Shown piece after piece: positions 7,958-14,498 of a DNA stretch of 16,917 bases. The stretch covers positions 1 through 16,917 of the forward strand of contig JAGMFA010000026.1 of NCBI GenBank assembly GCA_023127875.1. Reading direction: 5' to 3'. The DNA comes from Candidatus Zixiibacteriota bacterium. Lineage in GTDB: Bacteria; Zixibacteria; MSB-5A5; SM1-73. The translations under genes and the position numbers were made by a program. Under the pieces are notes generated by a model that did not search any database, was not told the origin of the DNA, and saw nothing but the letters and a program-made list of their open reading frames with translations. The stretch's first letter is position 1. Each line of letters opens with the position of its first letter.

Positions 7958-8974
7958 ATGGAATTAGAAAACGGATCGAAAATGCAAGATAAAAAAAACA
8001 GAGAAAAGAATCCTAAAAAGGTTGATCCTACACTTCCTACTGGTTTGGTTTTCCATCCAGATTATCTTAAACACGACTCCGGACAGAATCATCCCGAAAA
8101 TGGAGAGAGGCTTTCTTCTCTTTTAGCCCACCTGGAGAAAAAGGGACTTATCTTGAGGCTCAAAAACATTCAACCTTATCCTGCCGAGGTCAAGTGGTTG
8201 GAGGCAGTGCACGATCCTCGTTACATTAAGATGGTGGAGAAAATCTGCAAAAATGGCGGAGGGATGTTAGATCCCGATACCCATGTAGGGTCGGAATCAT
8301 ACCAGGTGGCCCTTTTAGCTGTGGGAGGAATAATGGCGGCGGTGGATGCGGTGATGAACAAAAAGATCAAAAATGCTTTTTGTGCCATAAGGCCACCAGG
8401 ACATCATGCGGAAAGAGATAAAGCTATGGGATTTTGCATCTTCAATAATGTGGCGGTGGGAGCCAGATACGTTCAAAAAAAGTTTGGCTTGAAGAAGGTT
8501 TTGATAGTGGACTGGGATGTGCATCATGGGAATGGCACGCAGAATATCTTCTTAGACGACTCGTCGGTGTTTTACTTCAGCGTTCATCAGTTTCCTTACT
8601 ATCCGGGCTCTGGAGCCGAAAATGAGACGGGTGAGGGAGAAGGTGAGGGATATACCTTCAATATGCCTATGGTTGCGGGAAGTGGTGACGTAGAATATAT
8701 CGAGGCTTTTCAAAACATATTCTATCCTGTGGCCTACAAGTTTTCCCCTGAGTTTATTTTTATCTCCGCCGGCTTTGATGCCCATGAACAGGACCCTTTG
8801 GCCGGAATAAACTTATCAGAAGCTGGCTATAAGAAGATGACCGAAGTTATCACCAGACTGGCGTCTGAATGTGCTGAGGGTCGTCTGGTATCTGTCTTGG
8901 AAGGTGGATACAATTTCAGATCTCTTTCTGTTTCTGTAGAAAAGCATATTCGCGCTTTGATGGGTAAAAAATAA
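7958..8974 (+). CDS. Histone deacetylase family protein (class II-like zinc deacetylase)
   Basis: Cytosolic zinc amidohydrolase of 338 residues with the arginase/deacetylase fold. The whole class II-like active site is present: the His pair in RPPGHHAE (His149, His150), zinc ligands Asp187 and His189 in DWDVHHGNG, Asp274 in SAGFDAHEQDPL, and the catalytic Tyr318 in LEGGYN. Bacterial members remove acyl groups from lysine, acetylpolyamines or other small amides; substrate cannot be read from sequence. The N-terminus before VDPTLPTGLVFHPDYL is Lys/Asn rich and variable; ATG 7958 and ATG 7982 are both possible and neither has a good SD. The gene follows the M16 peptidase by 88 bases with no terminator between them. 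Confidence 0.93.
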   Translation: MELENGSKMQDKKNREKNPKKVDPTLPTGLVFHPDYLKHDSGQNHPENGERLSSLLAHLEKKGLILRLKNIQPYPAEVKWLEAVHDPRYIKMVEKICKNGGGMLDPDTHVGSESYQVALLAVGGIMAAVDAVMNKKIKNAFCAIRPPGHHAERDKAMGFCIFNNVAVGARYVQKKFGLKKVLIVDWDVHHGNGTQNIFLDDSSVFYFSVHQFPYYPGSGAENETGEGEGEGYTFNMPMVAGSGDVEYIEAFQNIFYPVAYKFSPEFIFISAGFDAHEQDPLAGINLSEAGYKKMTEVITRLASECAEGRLVSVLEGGYNFRSLSVSVEKHIRALMGKK

Positions 8975-9311
8975 GAAATCACAGAAGCTGTTGAAGAAAA
9001 TTTAAAGCAACATCCTTCTTTGGAAAAGTTGGGTTGATCTCAATTACAAAAAAAAGATTTTGGTTTTTCACTGCTTCGCGTAGGCAAGCCTTTACAGCTT
9101 GCCGCCCAAGCCATGAAGGCTTGGCTACGCTAAGAGCTGAGTTCTGGAGGGCAATGAGTTTTCCATTTGAAACCAGTGAACTGAACGGACTGGAAGATGT
9201 TGTTTCCCCCACCTATAAAAATTTTACGGTTAAACAATATTGAAAGGGCCGCTGCTTTAAATACGGTTATAGATAATCCGTCTTCTCTTATAGACTTATT
9301 TAAGTGGAAAC
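8975..9311. other. Intergenic stretch before the M1 aminopeptidase
   Basis: These 337 bases contain one palindromic element (9078-9130) and otherwise no recognisable gene, terminator or strong promoter. The open frames across it (for example 9034-9243) translate through the palindrome and resemble nothing I know. Confidence 0.55.
9078..9130. repeat. Palindromic element, GCGTAG...CTACGC
   Basis: The outer stem GCGTAG (9078-9083) / CTACGC (9125-9130) encloses two hairpins. The first is GGCAAGC/GCTTGCC (9083-9089 with 9097-9103, loop CTTTACA). The second is CCAAGCC/GGCTTGG (9106-9112 with 9118-9124, loop ATGAA). All stems are perfect. The outer stem closely matches that of the element at 11300, and the ATGAA loop recurs at 12436. 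Confidence 0.7.
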
Positions 9312-11174
9312 ATGCATTCTTACCTTCACAAATTCCTGCTCGGTTTTCTTTTCTCTTTTTTCCTCTTATCGCTAAGTGTTTGCTCGGCTGAAGAGAAACA
9401 TGCTCCTCAAATTGCCTGCTATCAGATAGATGTTAAATTAGACACACAGGAAAAAAAGCTTTGGGGGAATGAAACTGTAACTTTCATAAATACTTCCCAA
9501 AAAAGTGTGGATACACTTTTTCTTCATCTTTACCCCAATGCCTTTCAAAGTGACACCACCATCTTAATGAAGGAAAGCTTATTTCCTGGCAGAGTTAAAA
9601 AGAAAGAAAAATATCGTGGATTTATGAAGATCGAAAAGATGGGCACAAGCTCAGGTTTGGATTTAACGGACAAAAAGATAATTGATGAGACGATCATGAA
9701 ACTACCCCTCCCTTTTCCTTTACCTCCGCAGGGAAGAATAGAACTTGAGATTGAGTTTATGGTCAAACTGCCCGAAATTTTTATTCGCATGGGATATTCC
9801 GGAAAGGATTTCATGATCGCTCAATGGTTTCCCAAGATGGCAGTCCTGGAGGAGGATGGGAATTGGAATGCCTATCAGTATCACTTCCAAAGCGAGTTCT
9901 TCGCAGACTTTGGAACATACCATGTTTCCATTACAGCTCCCCTGAATTATGTGATAGGCGCCACTGGCTATCTGGTGGAGGGACACACAAATCCTGACTC
10001 CACCAAAACTTTGGTTTTTCATGCAAAGAATGTGCATGATTTTGCCTGGGCGGCAAGTCCGGATTATCAAATATCCAAAAGAACGTTAGATGGGATTGAG
10101 GTGAGTTTCTACTATAAGCCTGAGCACAAAGAAAGCGTGGACCGCATCATGGACTATGCTGAGTTTGCTTTGAGGCATTACAATTCCAGTTTCGGTAAAT
10201 ATCACTATTCTCATTTCACCATAGTGGACACCAAAATCGGCTTGGCTGGTGGTGCTATGGAATATCCCACGCTCATAACCATCTCTCCCTCCAGGTTGCC
10301 ACCGGAGAGAATACGAGCGGATGCATTGGTGGTTTTTCATGAGATAGCTCACCAGTGGTGGTATGGCATGGTGGCATCCAATGAGTTCGAGGAAGCCTGG
10401 CTGGATGAGGGATTTGCCGTCTACTCAGAAAGGAGAGCCTTAGAAAAAAGATTTGGGAAGAGTGCCAATATTATAGACTTGTGGGGAATAAAGGTAAGTG
10501 ATTTGGATCATGCCAGGTTTGGCAATGTTTTGGATTTGCAAAGTGATCCCGTTGTTAGGAATTCCTGGGAGTTTCGGAATTATCTGAGTTATCATTGCAA
10601 AGTTTATTTCAAAGCTTCATTGGTCTTAGAGACTTTAAGAAACTATCTGGGCGAGGAAGCAATGGATGAGCTCATAAAAAAATATTTTCAAAGGTATAAA
10701 TTCAAACATCCGAAAACAAGGGATTTCATCCAATTGGTTAATGAAGTTACAGGAGAGGATTTGACTTTTTGGTTCGAACAGTTGCTTTATGGAACCGGGA
10801 TCTGTGACTATGAGGTGACAAGCATAGAAAGCATTCCCATAGAAAGCAAAGATAAAAAGAGACGATACACAAACAGAGTTGAGGTAAGAAGATTAGGTGA
10901 GGTAATCATCCCAGTGGATGTGGTAATTGAACTTGAAGACGGAGAGAAGATAAAACAAATCTGGGATGGGAAAGAGAGATGGCATAAAATAGAGATGGAA
11001 ACAGATTCAAAAATCGAGGCGGTTTTGATTGATCCAGAAAACAAGATCACTTTGGACATCAACGTTAATAACAACAGCCTGACTGTTAGGTCCTCTGATT
11101 CGGTTATGATGAAGTTGTCTACCCAATGTCTTTTCTGGTTAGAGACTTTGATGCACTGGATAACCTGTTTTTAA
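9312..11174 (+). CDS. M1 family aminopeptidase, secreted
   Basis: Zinc metallopeptidase of 620 residues of the gluzincin M1 family, which removes N-terminal residues from peptides. Residues 1-26 are a type I signal sequence (hydrophobic core LLGFLFSFFLLSLSV, likely cleavage after CSA), so it works in the periplasm or outside the cell. The N-terminal beta domain runs to about 230. The catalytic domain carries the exopeptidase motif GGAMEYP (313-319) and the zinc site HEIAHQW (His343, Glu344, His347) with Glu366 in WLDEG, giving HEXXH-X18-E exactly. A C-terminal beta region follows (~510-585), ending in a short hydrophobic tail. It is shorter than the 850-900-residue M1 enzymes such as PepN because it lacks the long helical C-domain. 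The SD before ATG 9312 is weak. Peptides released by the S41 and M16 enzymes would be plausible substrates, but this is inference. Confidence 0.95.
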   Translation: MHSYLHKFLLGFLFSFFLLSLSVCSAEEKHAPQIACYQIDVKLDTQEKKLWGNETVTFINTSQKSVDTLFLHLYPNAFQSDTTILMKESLFPGRVKKKEKYRGFMKIEKMGTSSGLDLTDKKIIDETIMKLPLPFPLPPQGRIELEIEFMVKLPEIFIRMGYSGKDFMIAQWFPKMAVLEEDGNWNAYQYHFQSEFFADFGTYHVSITAPLNYVIGATGYLVEGHTNPDSTKTLVFHAKNVHDFAWAASPDYQISKRTLDGIEVSFYYKPEHKESVDRIMDYAEFALRHYNSSFGKYHYSHFTIVDTKIGLAGGAMEYPTLITISPSRLPPERIRADALVVFHEIAHQWWYGMVASNEFEEAWLDEGFAVYSERRALEKRFGKSANIIDLWGIKVSDLDHARFGNVLDLQSDPVVRNSWEFRNYLSYHCKVYFKASLVLETLRNYLGEEAMDELIKKYFQRYKFKHPKTRDFIQLVNEVTGEDLTFWFEQLLYGTGICDYEVTSIESIPIESKDKKRRYTNRVEVRRLGEVIIPVDVVIELEDGEKIKQIWDGKERWHKIEMETDSKIEAVLIDPENKITLDINVNNNSLTVRSSDSVMMKLSTQCLFWLETLMHWITCF

Positions 11175-11194
11175 AAAGGGTTGAGAGGAAAAAA

Positions 11195-11283
11195 GTAGGT
11201 CCGAAATCCCCCGCTAACGGCGAGGGTTCTGACAAAATAGATTTGTCGGATAGTCCCCCGTACGGGGGACATATCCGACCTAC
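11195..11283. repeat. Compound palindromic element, GTAGGTC...GACCTAC (copy 1)
   Basis: The ends GTAGGTC (11195-11201) and GACCTAC (11277-11283) are complementary. Inside on the right is a 15-pair stem with one bulged A (11271): GTCGGATA+GTCCCCC (11245-11259) against GGGGGAC+TATCCGAC (11264-11279), loop GTAC. GACAAA/TTTGTC (11231-11236 with 11242-11247) can form an alternative hairpin. The left 42 bases (11195-11236) recur at 11431-11472 with three substitutions. Confidence 0.75.
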
Positions 11284-11299
11284 AGATAATATAAGAATG

Positions 11300-11393
11300 C
11301 GTAGCAGAGGCTTCATGCCTCTGTGCGGTCAGACGACCCCAGACGGGAGCGTCCGCTCGCCCGTCCGGGCGGAACCGTGAAGGCTCCGCTACG
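11300..11393. repeat. Compound palindromic element, CGTAGC...GCTACG
   Basis: The outer stem CGTAGC (11300-11305) / GCTACG (11388-11393) encloses four hairpins. They are CAGAGGC/GCCTCTG (11305-11323, loop TTCAT), GGTC/GACC (11327-11338, loop AGAC), GACGGG/CCCGTC (11342-11365, with an inner AGC/GCT pairing around GTCC) and an imperfect GGAACC/GGCTCC (11371-11387, loop GTGAA). It is much more GC-rich than the flanking genes. Confidence 0.7.
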
Positions 11394-11430
11394 TAAGAGG
11401 AAAAACAATTGACAAGGTAACCTTTCAGAG

Positions 11431-11472
11431 GTAGGTCCGAAATCCCCCGCCAACAGCGAGGGTTCGGACAAA
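11431..11472. repeat. Partial second copy of the GTAGGTC element (copy 2)
   Basis: These 42 bases match 11195-11236 at 39 positions in direct orientation, then similarity stops. Its outer pairing GTCCGAA/TTCGGAC (11435-11441 with 11463-11469) is perfect here, while copy 1 has a mismatch in the right arm (TTCTGAC). The right half with the 15-pair stem is absent. It ends about 20 bases before the next start codon. Confidence 0.75.
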
Positions 11473-11490
11473 TTACGTTACAGAAGGATT

Positions 11491-12399
11491 ATGATGCTTA
11501 CTTTAAGTTCATTCGTGGAGGGGTTCAAAAACGTCTGGACAAATAAGTTTTTAATCGGAATGATGTTTCTTTTCAAACTCGTCTTCTCTTTGGCATTGCT
11601 TTCACCTTTATATGTAATGTTCTCAGCAAGCTTTGCCACAAACGTCAAAGCTACAAATTTTCTCAATTGGTATGACCTTTCTCTTTTTATCGATTTCGTT
11701 TACTACTGGAAAAAAACTTTGTCCATCTATTTTTTTGTGTTCATCTTAGTCTGTGGTATAGCAATGGTGGTATTTATTTTTCTTTCCGGGGGATTCTGGG
11801 GAATGTTACGCGATGGAGTCAAAAAGAGTGGACGAAATTCAAGGATGGAGAAATTCTTTGGCTACTCTGGAAAATACTTCTGGGGTATGTTTAAGATATC
11901 GCTGTTTTTGATAGGTCTCTATTTTATCGTTCTTTTTCTTTTTTTGTTTCTTTCCACCATTTTCGACTCCGTGGCAGGAAAAGCAAACCTGTGGGAGATA
12001 ACCTCCTGGCGTATGGTGGCTAAGTTTTTAATAGGCATCATTTTGTTTTTTCTGGTGAATATGATCGGAGATTACCTTAGAATATTCTTTATTGAAAATT
12101 ATGGTGAGCGCTTCTTAAAAGTGGTGGGCAAAACATATAGATTTCTGTTGACAAACTTGTTTAGAACTTTAAGTTTATATTATTTCTTGAGCGTGATTTT
12201 AATTGCGGCGATTTTTGTCTATATGGGACTAACTAAAGTTATGAATGTAATGCCCCAAACAGGTCTTTTCATTTTCCTCACTTTTTTGATTCAGCAAATT
12301 TTTGTGGTGTTTAGCTCTTTTTACCGGTTGGCCTATTATTCTTCTCAGTTGGTCTTGTATGATAAAATTTCCTTAAGGAAGACCTATGCTTCTTTTTGA
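11491..12399 (+). CDS. Hypothetical six-helix integral membrane protein
   Basis: I do not recognise a named family. The protein has 302 residues, is very rich in Phe, Leu and Ile, and has about six predicted membrane helices at ~19-43, 78-105, 130-158, 173-197, 222-246 and 253-276. Charged loops lie between them, for example RDGVKKSGRNSRMEKFF (~109-125) and ENYGERFLKVVGKTYRF (~205-221). No enzymatic motif, nucleotide-binding site or transporter signature is visible. The D-Y-L-R-I pattern after helix 4 and the QQIFVVFSSFYRL segment in helix 6 recall uncharacterised membrane proteins from FCB-group bacteria, a loose impression only. AGAAGG (11482-11487) lies three bases before the first ATG and six before the second, so 11494 may be the true start. 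It stands alone between two repeat-filled gaps. Confidence 0.8.
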   Translation: MMLTLSSFVEGFKNVWTNKFLIGMMFLFKLVFSLALLSPLYVMFSASFATNVKATNFLNWYDLSLFIDFVYYWKKTLSIYFFVFILVCGIAMVVFIFLSGGFWGMLRDGVKKSGRNSRMEKFFGYSGKYFWGMFKISLFLIGLYFIVLFLFLFLSTIFDSVAGKANLWEITSWRMVAKFLIGIILFFLVNMIGDYLRIFFIENYGERFLKVVGKTYRFLLTNLFRTLSLYYFLSVILIAAIFVYMGLTKVMNVMPQTGLFIFLTFLIQQIFVVFSSFYRLAYYSSQLVLYDKISLRKTYASF

Positions 12400-12427
12400 G
12401 TATAGGTGTCTCAGCCTTATAGGGTTT

Positions 12428-12448
12428 GCCAAGGCATGAAGCCTTGGC
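12428..12448. repeat. Palindromic hairpin with ATGAA loop
   Basis: GCCAAGGC (12428-12435) pairs with GCCTTGGC (12441-12448) around the loop ATGAA. The stem differs from that of 9106-9124 (CCAAGCC/GGCTTGG) by an exchange kept on both arms, while the loop is identical. Confidence 0.7.
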
Positions 12449-12497
12449 TATTGGTTGAGTTGTTGTGTTCTCTTTCATGTTAATTTTGTAAATCTTG

Positions 12498-12552
12498 GTA
12501 GCAGGGCTAAATGCCCTTCAGGGTGAATCCTTTCAGGAGAACCCTGCCCTAT
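12498..12552. repeat. Compound palindromic element, GTAGCAGGG...CCCTGCCCTA
   Basis: GTAG (12498-12501) opens the element. AGGGC/GCCCT (12503-12507 with 12513-12517, loop TAAAT) is followed by CAGGGT/ACCCTG (12519-12524 with 12541-12546), which encloses TCCT/AGGA (12528-12531 with 12535-12538, loop TTC). The outer arms CAGGG (12502-12506) and CCCTG (12542-12546) compete with the inner stems, so alternative folds are possible. Confidence 0.6.
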
Positions 12553-12579
12553 GGGCGATAATCTATTGCCTCTCTATAG

Positions 12580-12600
12580 GGGCGGGAATTTATCCCGCCC
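12580..12600. repeat. GC-rich hairpin with ATTTA loop
   Basis: GGGCGGGA (12580-12587) pairs perfectly with TCCCGCCC (12593-12600) around ATTTA. AAAG follows rather than a T-run, so it is not a typical terminator in the + direction. Confidence 0.65.
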
Positions 12601-12699
12601 AAAGCAAATGTTTCACTGAGCTTTTTATGTGTGATTGCAACAGATTCTTTGGAGGTAAGATAGAAAGGGCGTTAACCTAAAAACAGAAAGGAGTGAAAG

Positions 12700-13365
12700 A
12701 TGGTAGATAAAGGAGAGGTGACCATCAAATGGCTGGGGCATAGTTGTTTTTTGATTTCGTTGGATGATGCCTTAAAAATAGTGACCGATCCCTTTGATAC
12801 CACCGTGGGTTATCCCATGCCGGATGAGACCGCGGATATATGCGTGGTATCGCACGATCACTTTGATCATAACTACGTCTCTGTGGTTAAGGGGAATCCG
12901 GAGGTGGTTAAGGGAGTTGGAGAAAAGGAGGCAAAGGGGATAAAGTTCAAAGGTGTGGCCTCATTCCATGACGAAAAGGGAGGAAGTGAAAGAGGAAAGA
13001 ATACGATTTTCACCTGGGAATTGGGAGGAATCAGATTCGCTCATGCAGGGGATCTGGGAATAGGTCTTTCCGATTCGCAGAAAAATGAGATTGGAACGGT
13101 GGATGTCCTTTTTGTGCCCACGGGTGGATTTTACACTATTGATGCTGCAACCGCCGGGAAGGTTGCCGCCAGCTTAAACCCAAAGGTAGTCATCCCCATG
13201 CACTATAAAACGCCGTTTTTGGGAGAAAACTTCCCTATCGCTGGAGTAGATGAGTTTCTCCAAGGAAAGGAGAATGTGATTAAGGTAAACAGAGGTTCTG
13301 TGAGCTTCACCAAAGAGAATCTGCCGGAGAAGACCACCATATATGTTTTGGAATATGTAAAGTAG
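12700..13365 (+). CDS. Metallo-beta-lactamase-fold hydrolase, UlaG/YtkL-like
   Basis: Cytosolic metal-dependent hydrolase of 221 residues, with no signal sequence. It has the compact form of the fold typical of UlaG-like proteins. It opens with the strand IKWLGHSCFLI and has the metal motif SHDHFDHN (His52, His54, Asp56, His57), His115-Ala-Gly-Asp118 in the next ligand position, and His168 in IPMHYKT. E. coli UlaG is an L-ascorbate-6-phosphate lactonase, but most relatives have unknown substrates and no ascorbate pathway genes are near, so only the hydrolase fold is claimed. The start is well supported: AAAGGAG (12687-12693) sits six bases before ATG 12700. A short CCAAA/TTTGG inverted repeat just past the stop is too weak to call a terminator. 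Confidence 0.9.
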   Translation: MVDKGEVTIKWLGHSCFLISLDDALKIVTDPFDTTVGYPMPDETADICVVSHDHFDHNYVSVVKGNPEVVKGVGEKEAKGIKFKGVASFHDEKGGSERGKNTIFTWELGGIRFAHAGDLGIGLSDSQKNEIGTVDVLFVPTGGFYTIDAATAGKVAASLNPKVVIPMHYKTPFLGENFPIAGVDEFLQGKENVIKVNRGSVSFTKENLPEKTTIYVLEYVK

Positions 13366-13608
13366 ACCAAACTAGTTTTGGGTAAGGGAGAGGCAGGCCG
13401 ATTCATTCATAGATCAACCTGTTAAGCTAACCTAATAATACGTCTTTGTTGTGGCTGTGAAATCTCAATCCAGAATCGAGATGGGCGACTTCAATAGTCA
13501 TCCTTTCGCCAGTGCGGTGAGTGTAAAGGAGGTTAGTTGTCGCCCTCCCACCTTAAACTTTAAACCTTAAACCTTAAACCTTAAACCTAATACTCTCAAG
13601 GATTAAAT
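13366..13608 (+). promoter_or_regulatory. Possible structured leader of the creatininase-family gene
   Basis: This 243-base gap contains two interleaved inverted repeats: CTAACCT (13427-13433) with AGGTTAG (13530-13536), and GGGCGAC (13483-13489) with GTCGCCC (13539-13545). They cross, so both pairings together would be a pseudoknot, or they could alternate. A perfect SD-like AAAGGAGGT (13525-13533) overlaps the first pairing and has only an eight-codon frame after it (TTG 13537). A 7-bp tandem repeat follows. Regulatory function is inferred; 7-bp matches can arise by chance. Confidence 0.25.
13551..13590. repeat. Tandem 7-bp repeat (CCTTAAA)
   Basis: Five consecutive heptamers cover 13551-13585: CCTTAAA, CTTTAAA, then three exact CCTTAAA. 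A partial CCTAA (13586-13590) follows. The array ends eight bases before the SD (AAGGA, 13598-13602) of the creatininase-family gene, so copy-number change would alter the leader or promoter spacing rather than a reading frame. Confidence 0.9.
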
Positions 13609-14343
13609 ATGCCTCTTAAATTGGAAGAGATGAACTGGATGGAGTTTCGAGAGTTGGTCCCTAAAAAAGTCAACACGGTTTTGCTTCCGGTGGGGACCAT
13701 TGAGGCTCATGGTGTGACCAATCTGGGCACGGATGTCTCCATTCCATTGTTCATCTGTGAAAAGATTGCAGACGATTTGAATGCTATCATAGCTCCGCCG
13801 GTATACTATGGAATAACCAGAACTCTTTATTCCTACCCCGGTTCTCTTACCGTGAGCTCGCCAACTTTCGAAAGCTATGTCACGGAGATAATGCTTTCTC
13901 TAGCAGAGAAAGGCTTTTCTCGTATCGTGGTGATCAATGGACATGGTGGGCACTTTGATGAATTGAAGAATGCCGCCACGCGGGTTCATAATGAGAAAAA
14001 AGCGAAGGTGGCAGTAATTCACTGGTGGATTCTGTGTGAGGAGTTGACCAAGAAATTCTTTGGTCAAACCGGTGGACATGCCGGGCTGGATGAAAATGCG
14101 GCGGTTCTGGCGATAAACCCCAAATTGGTGAAGAAGGCTAGGTATAAAAAGGATATGGTATTCTTACGAACAAATGGGGTGTACGCTCTTCCCTCACCCG
14201 GCTCTATTTTGATTTATAAGGAAAATGAAGGTTTTCCCGAGTTCGATCAGAAAAGGGCAAAATTATATTTAAACAAGGTAATCAAGAAAATCAAAGAGGA
14301 GGTTTTGGATCTGTTCAACAGATGGGACAAACTCAAAGACTGA
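13609..14343 (+). CDS. Creatininase family amidohydrolase
   Basis: Cytosolic metal-dependent amidohydrolase of 244 residues, the usual length for this family (creatinine amidohydrolase, MftE, ArfB). Metal-binding motifs are seen in order: PVGTIEAHG (Glu32, His34), GTD (Asp42), INGHGGH (His112) and GHAGLDENAA (His157, Glu162). The signature is usually NGHGGN, so His115 replaces the last Asn. Members hydrolyse cyclic or small amides, or process cofactor peptides; no mycofactocin or F420 genes are near, so the substrate is open. AAGGA (13598-13602) lies six bases before ATG 13609, fixing the start. A 7-bp tandem repeat lies directly upstream, and a 200-base repeat-bearing gap separates it from larE, so joint transcription with the lar genes is not evident. 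Confidence 0.92.
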   Translation: MPLKLEEMNWMEFRELVPKKVNTVLLPVGTIEAHGVTNLGTDVSIPLFICEKIADDLNAIIAPPVYYGITRTLYSYPGSLTVSSPTFESYVTEIMLSLAEKGFSRIVVINGHGGHFDELKNAATRVHNEKKAKVAVIHWWILCEELTKKFFGQTGGHAGLDENAAVLAINPKLVKKARYKKDMVFLRTNGVYALPSPGSILIYKENEGFPEFDQKRAKLYLNKVIKKIKEEVLDLFNRWDKLKD

Positions 14344-14352
14344 TTTGTTTCA

Positions 14353-14383
14353 CCGTGGTCGGGCAAAGGTGCCCGACCTACGG
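14353..14383. repeat. Palindromic hairpin, TGCCCGACCTACGG type
   Basis: CCGTGGTCGGGCA (14353-14365) pairs with TGCCCGACCTACGG (14370-14383), loop AAGG, with a single bulged A (14380) in the right arm. It lies just after the creatininase stop codon but has no T-run. The right arm carries the CTAC end seen in the other elements, and TGCCCGAC recurs at 5055-5062. Confidence 0.7.
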
Positions 14384-14442
14384 AAGTCAAGACCTTTTGC
14401 TCAGATAGGCAGAAGGGGATTCTCAGCCTGGCAAAAAGTATC

Positions 14443-14498
14443 GTAGGCAGGGCTCTTCCGTCTCTGGCGGGATTTGCCTGAGGCACGACCAGCCCTGC
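14443..14498. repeat. Compound palindromic element, GTAGGCAGGGCT...AGCCCTGC
   Basis: The outer stem GCAGGGCT (14447-14454) / AGCCCTGC (14491-14498) is preceded by GTAG (14443-14446). Inside are CCGTC/GGCGG (14458-14462 with 14466-14470, one wobble, loop TCT) and TGCC/GGCA (14475-14478 with 14482-14485, loop TGA). Two inner hairpins under an outer stem is the same plan as at 2498 and 9078. The tail TTTTTCAGAGCT (14507-14518) also follows the element at 2498 (2565-2576). Confidence 0.65.

Larger units (their letters stand above)
11175..11490. other. Repeat-filled intergenic block
   Basis: Almost all of these 316 bases is palindromic or duplicated sequence: two compound elements (11195-11283, 11300-11393) and a second partial copy of the first (11431-11472). 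The small open frames across the block are by-products. TTGACA at 11409-11414 lacks a matching -10 box. The last bases hold the SD for the next gene. Confidence 0.65.
12400..12699. other. Intergenic stretch with palindromes before the MBL-fold gene
   Basis: Three palindromic elements (12428-12448, 12498-12552, 12580-12600) fill much of these 300 bases. The remaining sequence to 12699 is AT-rich leader ending in the strong SD AAAGGAG at 12687-12693. No gene is supported here; the open frame 12495-12680 is formed by repeat sequence. Confidence 0.55.

Noticed and set aside
9034..9243. 69-codon open frame before the M1 gene
   Set aside because: Much of it is translated palindrome (9078-9130), with no SD and no recognisable motif.
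11409..11437. TTGACA as a promoter for the hypothetical membrane protein
   Set aside because: No acceptable -10 box lies 15-19 bases downstream; the expected region is repeat copy 2.
12580..12600. Terminator after the hypothetical membrane protein
   Set aside because: The stem is strong but no T-run follows and it lies 180 bases beyond the stop codon; it fits the repeat family better.
12495..12680. 61-codon open frame before the MBL-fold gene
   Set aside because: It starts in and runs through repeat elements; the real SD and start are at 12687-12702.
13551..13590. CRISPR-like array
   Set aside because: Units are only 7 bases with no spacers; this is a simple tandem repeat. No CRISPR array or cas gene is seen in the window.
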